From NCBI GenBank assembly GCA_900100245.1, contig FNEU01000006.1:62001-126000 (forward strand): a stretch of DNA of 64,000 nucleotides, in the 5' to 3' direction. The notes beneath the pieces are model-generated. The model was not told the DNA's origin. It ran no database searches and saw only the letters and a program-made list of their open reading frames with translations. The position numbers were made by a program, and so were the translations under genes. The DNA comes from Lachnospiraceae bacterium G41 (lineage in GTDB: Bacteria; Bacillota; Clostridia; Lachnospirales; Lachnospiraceae). Of this stretch, positions 42,497 through 50,836 are shown piece after piece. Within the stretch, counting starts at the first letter, position 1. Every line of letters begins with the position of its first letter.

Positions 42497-42997
42497 ATGA
42501 TAAAACACCCCATTTCACCCGTATATGATGAGAATTCTAAAATACTGATACTCGGAAGTTTCCCTTCGGTAAAATCAAGAGAACAGGGATTCTTTTACGG
42601 GCATCCGCAGAACCGTTTCTGGAAAGTGACGGCAGCGGTTTTTGACGAAAAAGTTCCCTCCACGATTGAAGAGAAAAGAAGTTTTCTTTTACGAAACCAT
42701 ATTGCGGTTTGGGATGTAATCGGCTCCTGCGATATTGAAGGCTCGTCCGATTCGAGCATAAAAAACGTAACGGTCAATGATTTAAACTGTATTCTGAAAA
42801 AAGCGGATATAAAGGGAATCTATGTCAACGGCAAAACGGCTTACAGGTATTATCAAAAATACACCGAAAAACTGATTGGCCGCGAAGCGGTTGTTTTACC
42901 TTCAACCAGTCCCGCAAACGCCGCATGGAATGAAGAGCGCTTAAAAGAAGCATGGAAATGCATACTGGAACAGGTTTTTTGGAGGAACTCAGATTGA
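42497..42997 (+). CDS. DNA-deoxyinosine (hypoxanthine) glycosylase, uracil-DNA-glycosylase superfamily
   Basis: About 166 residues of the UDG-like fold. The N-terminal motif ILILGSFPSVKSREQGFFYGHPQNRFW carries the features (GSFPS, GHPQNRFW) of the hypoxanthine-DNA glycosylase group; AVWDVIGSCDIEGSSDSSI and LPSTSPANA follow. It removes deaminated adenine (hypoxanthine) from DNA. I prefer the ATG at 42497 (after GGAAAG) over the upstream in-frame ATG at 42449, because the latter overlaps the putative -10. The next gene starts directly after its stop codon. Confidence 0.85.
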   Translation: MIKHPISPVYDENSKILILGSFPSVKSREQGFFYGHPQNRFWKVTAAVFDEKVPSTIEEKRSFLLRNHIAVWDVIGSCDIEGSSDSSIKNVTVNDLNCILKKADIKGIYVNGKTAYRYYQKYTEKLIGREAVVLPSTSPANAAWNEERLKEAWKCILEQVFWRNSD

Positions 42998-43561
42998 ATG
43001 AAAAAAATGATTGAAACCCAAAGGCTCATGCTTCGAGAGTATACAATGGATGATTATGATGCGCTTTATGAAATAATGTCGGATCCTGAGACAATGAAAC
43101 ATTATCCGGCACCTTTTGATGAAGCAAGGACAAGACGATGGATTGAGTGGAATCTGGAAAACTATGCGCAGTACGGATTCGGACTATGGGCGGTTGTTCT
43201 AAAAGAGACAGGCGAGTTTATCGGAGACTGCGGCATCACCATACAGAATATTGACGGAGAAAAGCTGCCGGAGATAGGCTATCATATTCATAAAAAATAT
43301 TGGAGACAGGGCTTTGCAAAAGAAGCTGCGATGGCCGTCAGAGACTGGGCTTTTGCGAATACGGATTATCCTTCGTTGTATTCATATTGCAAATATACGA
43401 ACGAGGCGTCTTTCAAAACGGCAGAAGCGATAGGCATGCATTTTGATAAAGAATATCCCGACGAGGCAAACAAGATCACGCATGTTTCCGTGATTCACAG
43501 AGAAGAACAAAAGGGGACGGGGTTTTTGTGTCATTTTTGTAAGAAGGAGTTTGAGTCGTAA
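42998..43561 (+). CDS. GNAT acetyltransferase, RimJ/RimL-like, family C copy 2, with repeat-derived tail
   Basis: A 187-residue GNAT, paralogue of 36254-36760 (shared GDCGIT/LT, IQNI, ITHVSVI). Motif A is HKKYWRQGFAKEAAM. The paralogue ends just after ITHVSVI; here the frame continues for about 19 residues (beginning HREEQKGTGFLCHF) encoded by the G-rich repeat at 43506-43537 and the sequence after it. The start (ATG after TGA, GGAGG 11 nt upstream) is coupled to the DNA glycosylase gene. Substrate unknown. Confidence 0.83.
   Translation: MKKMIETQRLMLREYTMDDYDALYEIMSDPETMKHYPAPFDEARTRRWIEWNLENYAQYGFGLWAVVLKETGEFIGDCGITIQNIDGEKLPEIGYHIHKKYWRQGFAKEAAMAVRDWAFANTDYPSLYSYCKYTNEASFKTAEAIGMHFDKEYPDEANKITHVSVIHREEQKGTGFLCHFCKKEFES
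43506..43537 (+). repeat. G-rich palindromic repeat, copy 2, inside a GNAT gene
   Basis: The core GGGGACGGGGTTT and right arm TGTGTCATTTTT match the copies at 42370 and 49719; the left arm is decayed to GAACAAAA. It encodes part of the C-terminal tail of the GNAT ending at 43561. Confidence 0.7.
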
Positions 43562-43562
43562 T

Positions 43563-43979
43563 ATGTTAATTAGATACGCTGAGTTAAATGATAAAACCGA
43601 ATGGTACAGACTTGACCGCCATTTGCCTGAAGAGGGATTTGAGGAAAAAGTCAGAAACAAACAGGGTTATGTGTTAACGGAAGATGATAAGATAATCGGT
43701 GTTTTACGCTACAATCTTTTCTGGGACAATACACCTTTTTGCACAATGCTTTATATTGACAATGCTTATCAGAAAAAAGGATACGGCAGACTGTTGATGG
43801 AGCATTGGGAGAAGGAGATGAAGTCAAAAGGCTATGGAATGATTATGACTTCAACGCAGGTTGATGAAGAGGCACAGCATTTCTATCGTAAACTTGGCTT
43901 CAAGGATTGTGGCGGATTCACGGTTGATGTGCCGGGATACGAACAGCCGATGGAAATGATAATGATTAAGGCTTTATAG
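43563..43979 (+). CDS. GNAT acetyltransferase
   Basis: About 138 residues. Motif A is NAYQKKGYGRLLMEHWEKE, and the end helix EAQHFYRKLGFKD is standard GNAT. I chose the ATG at 43563 (MLIRYAEL), 1 nt after the previous stop codon, over an in-frame TTG at 43551. AAGGAG lies 14 nt upstream, inside the end of the preceding gene. Substrate unknown. Confidence 0.82.
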   Translation: MLIRYAELNDKTEWYRLDRHLPEEGFEEKVRNKQGYVLTEDDKIIGVLRYNLFWDNTPFCTMLYIDNAYQKKGYGRLLMEHWEKEMKSKGYGMIMTSTQVDEEAQHFYRKLGFKDCGGFTVDVPGYEQPMEMIMIKAL

Positions 43980-43998
43980 CAGAAAGAACGTAAGAAAA

Positions 43999-44511
43999 AT
44001 GGAAAATATATTAATTAGAGAAGCACAAATTGAAGATGCTGAAGAGATGATTTCATATTTGAATATCGTTGGTGGAGAATCCGATAATCTGATGATAGGA
44101 CCTAACGGTTTTAATGTGCCGGTTGAAGCGGTAAAACGGCGCATTCAGGCTTCTCATGACTCAGATAACAGTATTATTTTGATTGCACTCTCAGAAGATA
44201 AAATCATTGCCAGGGCGGAACTGGCCGGTTATCAGGGAGGCAGATTACATCATAATGCCAAGTTTTCAATTTCTGTCAGAAAAGATTATTGGAATATGAA
44301 AATCGGCACAAGATTAATGACAGAAATTATTGAAAGTGCGAAACAAATGAATCTTCATAATATTGATCTGGAAGTTGTTGCCGATAATAAGGCAGCCATC
44401 GCGCTTTATCATAAAATGGGCTTTTCTGATATCGGAGTATACAAGAATTATTGGTTTGCGAACAATGTCTACAAAGATGCAATTCTTATGCAGAAATGTT
44501 TGCAGGAATGA
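43999..44511 (+). CDS. GNAT acetyltransferase
   Basis: A 170-residue GNAT with IREAQIEDAEEMISYL at the N-terminus, motif A region SVRKDYWNMKIGTRLM and the end helix AIALYHKMGFSD. The middle part (GGESDNLMIGPNGF) is a feature of a common Firmicute subgroup of small-molecule GNATs. The 128-nt gap after it holds no clear gene. Substrate unknown. Confidence 0.85.
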   Translation: MENILIREAQIEDAEEMISYLNIVGGESDNLMIGPNGFNVPVEAVKRRIQASHDSDNSIILIALSEDKIIARAELAGYQGGRLHHNAKFSISVRKDYWNMKIGTRLMTEIIESAKQMNLHNIDLEVVADNKAAIALYHKMGFSDIGVYKNYWFANNVYKDAILMQKCLQE

Positions 44512-44639
44512 TAAAGAATTAGTTTTTACAGGCGTGGAAGACGATGGATCGGTATGTTTGGAAAGAAGCAGATATTGGAAGGGAAAGTACATATGAATGA
44601 GAATTCAAAACTTGCCCATGAAACGCAGAGGTTAAGGAT

Positions 44640-45572
44640 ATGGAGTACAGTACAAAGATTTCGGAAAGAATGTGGAATCAGCTTGATAAAGGAGAACTTG
44701 AGGCTGAAAGAGAGAAAACATTTATAGATGATATTGTTCAAAAAGACTTTATAGAAAAAGAACTTTTGGCAAATACAGATGACATCGAAACTGTTTTTGA
44801 CGGTGGAGCAGGGTGTGGCCGTTTTTCAATTCTTCTTGCTAAGAAAGGATTGAAGGTTACGCATTTTGACATATCCGTGCCGATGCTTGAAAAGGCTAAA
44901 GAGATTGCGGCAAAAGAAGGAGTGCTTGATAAAATTACGTTTGTTCAAGGAGCATTGGAGGATTTGTCTGCGTATAAAGACAAGTCTTTCGACCTTGTTA
45001 TGTCTTTTGATGCACCGATTTCTTACACCTATCCTGCACAGGAAAAGACGATAAGCGAACTTGTAAGGATAGCACGCAAACGAATAATTATTAGTGTATC
45101 AAGCAGACTCGGAGCACTTCCGTATGCATCTAATCCGATTCAGAAGAATCAGTTTATTCTTGATAAGGACAGTAAGGACGGATGGGTCCAGTGGTGCATA
45201 CAAAACCGTGAAAAAGCAATTTCTGATTTTTCTTTTTCGAAAGAATCCATAATAAAAACCTATGAAACAGGTCTTTTCGGAGATATCGAAGAGTCAAAAA
45301 AATCATATGACAGAGGAGAAGTCCCATGGAGTATTTCGTATCATTTCATGCCGGATGAACTTAAAGGAATTCTTGAGAAAAACGGAGTGAAAAATATTGA
45401 ACTTGCAGGTCCCGGGGCTTTTGCAAGAACGATTCCGAACGAGATACTTGTAAAGATTATGAACGATCCCGCAGAAAGAAGAGATTTTCTCGATTTCTGC
45501 CATATTTACGACAGCAATCCCTACGTCTGTGGTATGGGAAAAGATAACCTTTTTGCAAAGGGAGAAATATAA
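44640..45572 (+). CDS. SAM-dependent methyltransferase
   Basis: A 310-residue class I methyltransferase. Motif I is VFDGGAGCGRFSILLA (~residues 50-65), followed by VTHFDIS, FVQGALEDL and FDLVMSFDAP. The C-terminal ~120 residues are a family-specific extension. AAGGAT just before the ATG supports the start. A second open start in another frame at 44594 reads MNENSKLAHETQRLRIW and would join this protein well if one base were added near 44640; a lost base at the 5' end is possible. Substrate unknown. Confidence 0.8.
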   Translation: MEYSTKISERMWNQLDKGELEAEREKTFIDDIVQKDFIEKELLANTDDIETVFDGGAGCGRFSILLAKKGLKVTHFDISVPMLEKAKEIAAKEGVLDKITFVQGALEDLSAYKDKSFDLVMSFDAPISYTYPAQEKTISELVRIARKRIIISVSSRLGALPYASNPIQKNQFILDKDSKDGWVQWCIQNREKAISDFSFSKESIIKTYETGLFGDIEESKKSYDRGEVPWSISYHFMPDELKGILEKNGVKNIELAGPGAFARTIPNEILVKIMNDPAERRDFLDFCHIYDSNPYVCGMGKDNLFAKGEI

Positions 45573-45608
45573 GAATAAATAGCCATAAAGGATGAAATCA
45601 ATAAAAAG

Positions 45609-46370
45609 ATGATATATGAATTAACAGATACATCAAAAGCAGAATATCTTTTTGAAGGTTGGCAGGAAACTCTAATATATTCCTGTCTGCAAAAAGTAAT
45701 GGGAAAAGTCTTCGTTACGGATTTGGAGTGCCCGAAGTCAGCAATGGCTTTTGTCGGATGCTTTGCTTTTTATGCGGGAGAACCGGACAGGGAACTTGTG
45801 ATTAATAAACCGAAAGGCTTTGTCATTATGACGTCGCAGAATAAGGCTTGGGAAGAGTGTATCGAAGAGTGCTTTCCTGCGGCAAAGAAAACTACCAGAT
45901 ATGCCATAAAAAAAGACACACGATTTGACAGAGATTTTTTAAGAAAAATGGTATCTGAATTGCCGGACGGATATGAGTTAAAAGAAATCGATGATAAAAT
46001 CTATGACATGTGTTTGCCGGATCCTGTGACGAGAGATTTTGTTTCATCATTTGAAAGCAAAGAAAAATACCTTAAGCTTGGACGAGGCATGGTGATTCTT
46101 AAATCCGGCCGGATTGTTGCCGGGGCTTCTTCCTATACCAGATACAACGAAGGAATCGAGATAGAGGTTGATACAATTGAGGAAGAACGCAGGAAAGGGC
46201 TTGCGACGATTGTATGTGCCGCGCTGATTTTGCACTGCCTTGATGAAGGATTATATCCAAGTTGGGATGCTCAGAATATGAATTCGGTTCGTCTGGCGGA
46301 AAAACTCGGATATGAATTTGATCATGAATATATCGCATATGAGGTGTCCGGAGAGGAAAGGACACATTAA
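45609..46370 (+). CDS. GNAT acetyltransferase, family B copy 2
   Basis: A 253-residue protein of the same length as its paralogue at 35486-36247, with identical start (MIYELTDTSK) and end (YEVSGEERTH). The CoA loop is EEERRKGLATIVCAALI. Nucleotide identity is high enough to mark a recent duplication and a possible site of recombination. Ribosome site is weaker than in copy 1. Confidence 0.85.
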   Translation: MIYELTDTSKAEYLFEGWQETLIYSCLQKVMGKVFVTDLECPKSAMAFVGCFAFYAGEPDRELVINKPKGFVIMTSQNKAWEECIEECFPAAKKTTRYAIKKDTRFDRDFLRKMVSELPDGYELKEIDDKIYDMCLPDPVTRDFVSSFESKEKYLKLGRGMVILKSGRIVAGASSYTRYNEGIEIEVDTIEEERRKGLATIVCAALILHCLDEGLYPSWDAQNMNSVRLAEKLGYEFDHEYIAYEVSGEERTH

Positions 46371-46411
46371 GGAGGAAAACAGAACAAAATCTGTTGAAAA
46401 GAGAGATAAAA

Positions 46412-46915
46412 ATGGAAAAAATATCATTACATGAAAATAATCCTGGAGAAATAACATACGATATTGCCAATCTGAATGATATCCCGGAACTTATACGTTT
46501 GAGAATTCTTTACATGATAGATGATTTCGGCTCCGTATCAGATGAAGAAAGAGAAGGAATGGAAAAACAGCTTCCGGACTATTTTGAGAGAGAACTCGGG
46601 AAAAAACTTGTGGCATTTGTTGCAAGAAAAGATGACAGACTTGTTGCAGCAGCATACCTTCACATTATAGAGATGCCTGCAAATTCCATTCTCTTAAACG
46701 GTATTTACGGTGAAGTGCTGAGTGTATATACGGAACCTGAATACCGCGGTAAAGGTTTATGCACAAAACTCATACAAAACCTCATTGATTACGGCAGGGA
46801 AGCAGGGCTCGGAAGAATCGACTTAAGCGCAACTTCCGAAGGTTATCCAATCTATTCAAAGCTCGGATTTAAAGACAAAGAAAAAAGATATACGGATATG
46901 AGATATAACTTTTAG
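46412..46915 (+). CDS. GNAT acetyltransferase
   Basis: About 167 residues. Motif A is YTEPEYRGKGLCTKLIQNL, and the end shows GYPIYSKLGFKDK. The ATG at 46412 is preferred; a TTG at 46394 would add six residues and is served by a distant GGAGG at 46372. The N-terminal ARLNDIPELIRLRI-like segment (NLNDIPELIRLRI) is usual for the family. Substrate unknown. Confidence 0.82.
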   Translation: MEKISLHENNPGEITYDIANLNDIPELIRLRILYMIDDFGSVSDEEREGMEKQLPDYFERELGKKLVAFVARKDDRLVAAAYLHIIEMPANSILLNGIYGEVLSVYTEPEYRGKGLCTKLIQNLIDYGREAGLGRIDLSATSEGYPIYSKLGFKDKEKRYTDMRYNF

Positions 46916-46956
46916 TGTGCAGAAAGGTTACAGGAAAATAAAAGAGGGAACCATTT

Positions 46957-47475
46957 ATGATTATTATAATTACGGGTGCATCCCACACGGGCAAGACATT
47001 ACTGGCCCAGAGGATGCTTGAAAAATATAAGTATCCGTATCTTTCGATTGACCATCTTAAAATGGGACTTATAAGAAGCGGAAACACATCCCTTACTCCT
47101 GAAGATGATGAAGAAATGACGGTTTATATTTGGCCGATAGTCAGGGAAATGATTAAGACCGCTATCGAGAATAAACAGAATCTTATTGTCGAAGGCTGCT
47201 ATATTCCTTTTGGCTGGCGAAAGGATTTTGATGACGAATACCTTAAGGATATAAAGTTTATCTGCCTTGCAATGACAGAAGAATATATTGACGCGCACTT
47301 CGAAGAAATCAGAAATCACGCTTCGGATATAGAGTCAAGAATAGACGACAGCGGTTGCTCTTTAGATTGGATAAAAGAAGAAAACAAAAGATTCTTAGAT
47401 GGTTTTAAAAAGACCGGCGAAATCGTAGAACTCATAGATTCAAATTACGAAAAGGTAACAAATGCCCAATTATAA
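46957..47475 (+). CDS. P-loop kinase-like protein
   Basis: A 172-residue nucleotide-binding protein: Walker A GASHTGKT (residues 7-14) at the start of a small kinase fold, then YPYLSIDHLKMGLIRSG as a substrate-side Asp/His segment and NLIVEGCYIPF as the Walker-B-like strand. It resembles chloramphenicol-phosphotransferase or shikimate-kinase-like P-loop proteins; the acceptor cannot be named. Its 3' end overlaps the MFS transporter gene by 14 nt, so they are coupled. Confidence 0.75.
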   Translation: MIIIITGASHTGKTLLAQRMLEKYKYPYLSIDHLKMGLIRSGNTSLTPEDDEEMTVYIWPIVREMIKTAIENKQNLIVEGCYIPFGWRKDFDDEYLKDIKFICLAMTEEYIDAHFEEIRNHASDIESRIDDSGCSLDWIKEENKRFLDGFKKTGEIVELIDSNYEKVTNAQL

Positions 47476-48655
47476 TAAGACCAAAACAGCCTGTTATCTT
47501 GGCTTTATAACACAGGCTATAGCTGCGAACTTTGCGCCGCTTTTATTCTTAAAATTTCATAGAGACTATGGTATATCGCTTGGAAACATTGCTTTAATTT
47601 CCACTGTTTTCTTTTTCACACAACTTTTGGTAGACCTTTTTTGCGCCAAGTTTGTGGATAAGATCGGTTACAGAATTTCAATTGTGGCATCCGAAGTTTT
47701 GTCGGCAGCAGGTTTGATTGCACTTGCCTTTTTGCCGGATTTACTTCCGAATGCGTTCGCCGGAATTCTTATAAGTGTTACGGTATATGCAATCGGAAGC
47801 GGACTTATAGAGGTTTTGGTCAGTCCCATCGTAGAGGCATGTCCGTTTGAAAACAAAGAGGCGACCATGAGCCTTCTGCATTCATTTTACTGCTGGGGCT
47901 CGGTTGGAACCATCGTTATTTCAACCGCCTTTTTTGCAATATTCGGAATGAACGCATGGAAATGGCTGACCGTTATCTGGGCACTGGTTCCCGCAATAAA
48001 CATTTATAATTTTGCGACCTGCCCCATAGTTCCCATTGTTGAAGAAGGAAAGGGAATGGGTATAAGACAGCTTGCAAAGAAGCCGCTTTTCTGGGTTTCG
48101 ATATGCCTTATGGTCTGCGCGGGAGCATCGGAACTTGCGATGGCTCAGTGGGCATCTGCTTATGCAGAAGCTGCACTCGGACTTAGCAAAACATTCGGTG
48201 ATCTTTTGGGACCCTGTCTCTTTGCCGTTACCATGGGAATAAGCCGTGTGATTTACGGTAAGTACGGAGATAAAATAAAACTTACATCTTTTATGATCGG
48301 AAGCGGAGCCCTGTGCGTGACGTGTTACCTGATGGCTTCGATTTCCGCTAATCCCGTCATGGGACTGATAGGATGTATTTTCTGCGGATTCTCCGTCGGA
48401 ATAATGTGGCCCGGAACCATAAGCATCTCGTCAAAGACATTTCCCACCGGTGGTACTGCGATGTTTGCTCTCCTCGCGATGGCCGGAGACCTTGGAGGCA
48501 GCATAGGACCGGCAATAGTCGGCAGAGTTACTCAGTTTGCGGGTGACAACATAAGAGTCGGAATGAGAGTCGGTCTCATTTTCCCGACAGTGCTTATATT
48601 AATGCTTATTATAATAAGTATATCTGCAGCCAAAACGGAGAAGAACAGCGTATAA
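47462..48655 (+). CDS. MFS transporter (FucP/sugar-efflux-like)
   Basis: A 397-residue major-facilitator protein with about twelve predicted spans. The loop between spans 2 and 3 reads CAKFVDKIGYR (the D-x-x-G-R-type MFS signature), and in the second half YGKYGDKIKL is the equivalent. The pattern of the N-terminal half resembles fucose-permease-like members. It overlaps the P-loop kinase gene. Whether it imports or exports, and what, is unknown. Confidence 0.85.
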   Translation: MPNYNKTKTACYLGFITQAIAANFAPLLFLKFHRDYGISLGNIALISTVFFFTQLLVDLFCAKFVDKIGYRISIVASEVLSAAGLIALAFLPDLLPNAFAGILISVTVYAIGSGLIEVLVSPIVEACPFENKEATMSLLHSFYCWGSVGTIVISTAFFAIFGMNAWKWLTVIWALVPAINIYNFATCPIVPIVEEGKGMGIRQLAKKPLFWVSICLMVCAGASELAMAQWASAYAEAALGLSKTFGDLLGPCLFAVTMGISRVIYGKYGDKIKLTSFMIGSGALCVTCYLMASISANPVMGLIGCIFCGFSVGIMWPGTISISSKTFPTGGTAMFALLAMAGDLGGSIGPAIVGRVTQFAGDNIRVGMRVGLIFPTVLILMLIIISISAAKTEKNSV

Positions 48656-48680
48656 TAGAGACTAAAAGAAAGGAGTTTTT

Positions 48681-49721
48681 ATGAGAAAAACTAAAATAGC
48701 TTTTTATGATGCTAAAGAATACGATAAACAGTCTTTTATGGCGTCGAATATAAATGAGGAATTTGACATTGCATATTATGAAACAAGGCTTAACAAGGAT
48801 ACCTGCAAGCTTGCCGAAGGATGTGATGTTGTATGCATTTTTGTAAATGATGACGTTAATCCCGAAGTCATTGATCAGTTAAAAGAAAATGGCGTAAAAC
48901 TTATTGCGCTTAGATGTGCGGGATATAACAATGTTGATATTGAATATGCTTACGGTAAAATTCATATTGTGAGGGTTCCGGCGTATTCACCGTATGCCGT
49001 GGCTGAGCATGCAATGGCTCTTCTTTTGACATCCATCAGAAGAATTCATAAAGGATACATCAGAACGAGAGATTTTAATTTCAGCTTAAACGGACTGACC
49101 GGATTTGATCTTCACGGCAAGACTGTAGGAGTTATCGGTACCGGTAAAATAGGAAGAGTATTTACGGATATCTGCAAGGGCTTCGGAATGAAAGTCATAG
49201 CGTATGATAAGTTTCCTGCCGCAGATTCCGGCATCGAATATGTTTCTTTGGAAGAAATCTGGGAGAGAAGCGATATTATCTCACTTCACTGCCCTTTGAC
49301 CGATGAAAACCGTCATATGATAAATGCGGAAACCATCCGGAAAATGAAAAAAGGAGTTGTTTTAATCAATACCTCAAGAGGCGCTCTGATAGATTCGGAG
49401 GCTCTTTTGGAAGGAATAAAAGCAAGACAAATCGGCGCAGCGTGTCTCGATGTATACGAAGAAGAATCAAATGTGTTCTTCCATGACTATTCGAACCACA
49501 TTGTAAATGATGATACTTTGGCAAGACTGATTTCCATGCCCAATGTTATCGTAACATCGCATCAGGCTTTCCTTACCAATGAGGCATTGTCGAATATCGC
49601 GGATACGACACTTGAAAACATCAGGGAGTTTTTTGAAAAAGACACATGTCCGAACGAGGTCTGTTATAAGTGTGCAAACCTGGCAAACTGCAAACAGACT
49701 CATGAGAAAAAATGCTTTTGA
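48681..49721 (+). CDS. D-isomer 2-hydroxyacid dehydrogenase with Cys-rich tail
   Basis: A 346-residue NAD-dependent dehydrogenase like D-lactate dehydrogenase. The NAD loop is VGVIGTGKIGR (~residues 150-160); catalytic Arg (INTSRGALID), Glu (DVYEEE) and His (TSHQAF) are in order. The last ~22 residues carry five Cys (CPNEVCYKCANLANC...KKC), outside the usual fold. GGAG before the ATG. The stop codon TGA is the first bases of a G-rich repeat copy. Reduction of pyruvate to D-lactate is the likely reaction. Confidence 0.87.
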   Translation: MRKTKIAFYDAKEYDKQSFMASNINEEFDIAYYETRLNKDTCKLAEGCDVVCIFVNDDVNPEVIDQLKENGVKLIALRCAGYNNVDIEYAYGKIHIVRVPAYSPYAVAEHAMALLLTSIRRIHKGYIRTRDFNFSLNGLTGFDLHGKTVGVIGTGKIGRVFTDICKGFGMKVIAYDKFPAADSGIEYVSLEEIWERSDIISLHCPLTDENRHMINAETIRKMKKGVVLINTSRGALIDSEALLEGIKARQIGAACLDVYEEESNVFFHDYSNHIVNDDTLARLISMPNVIVTSHQAFLTNEALSNIADTTLENIREFFEKDTCPNEVCYKCANLANCKQTHEKKCF

Positions 49722-49752
49722 CACTGGGGGACGGGGGTAGTGTGTCATTCTT
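49719..49752 (+). repeat. G-rich palindromic repeat, copy 3
   Basis: TGACACT at 49719-49725, core GGGGGACGGGGG, right end GTGTCA at 49742-49747, then TTCTTTT. The first three bases are the stop codon of the dehydrogenase gene. It may serve as its terminator. Confidence 0.82.
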
Positions 49753-49768
49753 TTATGAGGAATAAGGT

Positions 49769-50206
49769 ATGATAACCCTAAAAGAAATAACAACAGAAAA
49801 TATAGACGCTGTACTTGCTCTTAAAGTCAGAGACGATCAGAAAAGATTCGTGGTTTCGAATGCGGAATCCCTTGCAAAAGCATATGTTTATTCCAAGACC
49901 GCGTATCCTTTTGCAGTTTATGATGACGAAACGCTTGTCGGTTTTATCATGATGGGCTACTATGAAGTAAAGGAATATTACACTCTCTGGGAATTTATGA
50001 TTGATGAAAGATACCAGAACAAAGGATACGGAAGACAGGCGCTGAAACTGGGAATTGATTTCGTAAAGAAACGTTTCAATCCTGACAGTATTTACACCGG
50101 TGTTGCGCCCGGAAATTCGGTGGCCAAAGGCTTATATGAGTCCGTTGGATTTGTATCAACAGGTCTCGTGGAACTCGGTATGGAAGAGATGAGAATGCAG
50201 CTATGA
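49769..50206 (+). CDS. GNAT acetyltransferase
   Basis: A 145-residue GNAT close to the spermine/spermidine-acetyltransferase-like (BltD/PaiA) layout: EFMIDERYQNKGYGRQALKLG is motif A, and GVAPGNSVAKGLYESVGF the end. The tail ELGMEEMRMQL is typical of that group. Overlaps the next gene by 4 nt (ATGA). Substrate unknown. Confidence 0.85.
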   Translation: MITLKEITTENIDAVLALKVRDDQKRFVVSNAESLAKAYVYSKTAYPFAVYDDETLVGFIMMGYYEVKEYYTLWEFMIDERYQNKGYGRQALKLGIDFVKKRFNPDSIYTGVAPGNSVAKGLYESVGFVSTGLVELGMEEMRMQL

Positions 50207-50832
50207 AGACCAGAAAAGAAGCATTAAAATACGGATTATCGTTTCCCGATGTGTATCAGGACGCCCCGTTTCACGATGAGAACTGGCAACTAATCAGATA
50301 TAAGGGAAACAAAAAGGCGTTTCTTTGGACTTACGAGAAGGATGGCTTCATTAATCTCAACGTTAAAGTAGATCCCGACAAAGCATATTTCTGGCGCGGA
50401 ATATACAAGTCCGTGAAGCCCGGATATCATCAGAACAAAGACCACTGGAATACGATTATTTTAGATGGTTCGATACCCGATAAAGATATTGAACTAATGA
50501 TTGCCGAGAGTTATGATTTAATCAGCGATTGTCCTTCTAAAAGAATCTATGAGGCAGTCAAGAAAATTCCTTACGGCAAAGTTGCAACCTATGCTCAGGT
50601 GGCTGAGGCAGCAGGCGATAAAAAGATGGCACGCGCCGTCGGAAACGCTCTTCATAAAAATCCAGACCCCGACAACATTCCATGTTTTCGCGTGGTAAAC
50701 GCCAAGGGAGAACTGGCAGGAGAGTTTGCTTTCGGCGGAAGTAACGCACAGGCAAAATTACTTGAAGCGGAAGGCGTTGAAGTCATTGACGGACGCGTCG
50801 ACCTTACAAAATATCAATGGAAGAACAAATAA
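50203..50832 (+). CDS. YjbR/MmcQ domain fused to MGMT-type alkyltransferase domain
   Basis: A 209-residue fusion. Residues ~1-110 are a YjbR/MmcQ (CyaY-like) domain (WTYEKDGFINLNVKVDP, YHQNKDHWNTIILDG). Residues ~118-205 form the DNA-binding/active-site domain of O6-alkylguanine-DNA alkyltransferase: IPYGKVATYAQVAEAAG, the Arg finger region ARAVGNALHKNP, and the active-site loop IPCFRVVN. The alkyl-accepting Cys is kept, but the canonical PCHRV His is Phe. It may still bind alkylated DNA. ATGA overlap with the GNAT upstream. Confidence 0.82.
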   Translation: MKTRKEALKYGLSFPDVYQDAPFHDENWQLIRYKGNKKAFLWTYEKDGFINLNVKVDPDKAYFWRGIYKSVKPGYHQNKDHWNTIILDGSIPDKDIELMIAESYDLISDCPSKRIYEAVKKIPYGKVATYAQVAEAAGDKKMARAVGNALHKNPDPDNIPCFRVVNAKGELAGEFAFGGSNAQAKLLEAEGVEVIDGRVDLTKYQWKNK

Positions 50833-50836
50833 AAAA

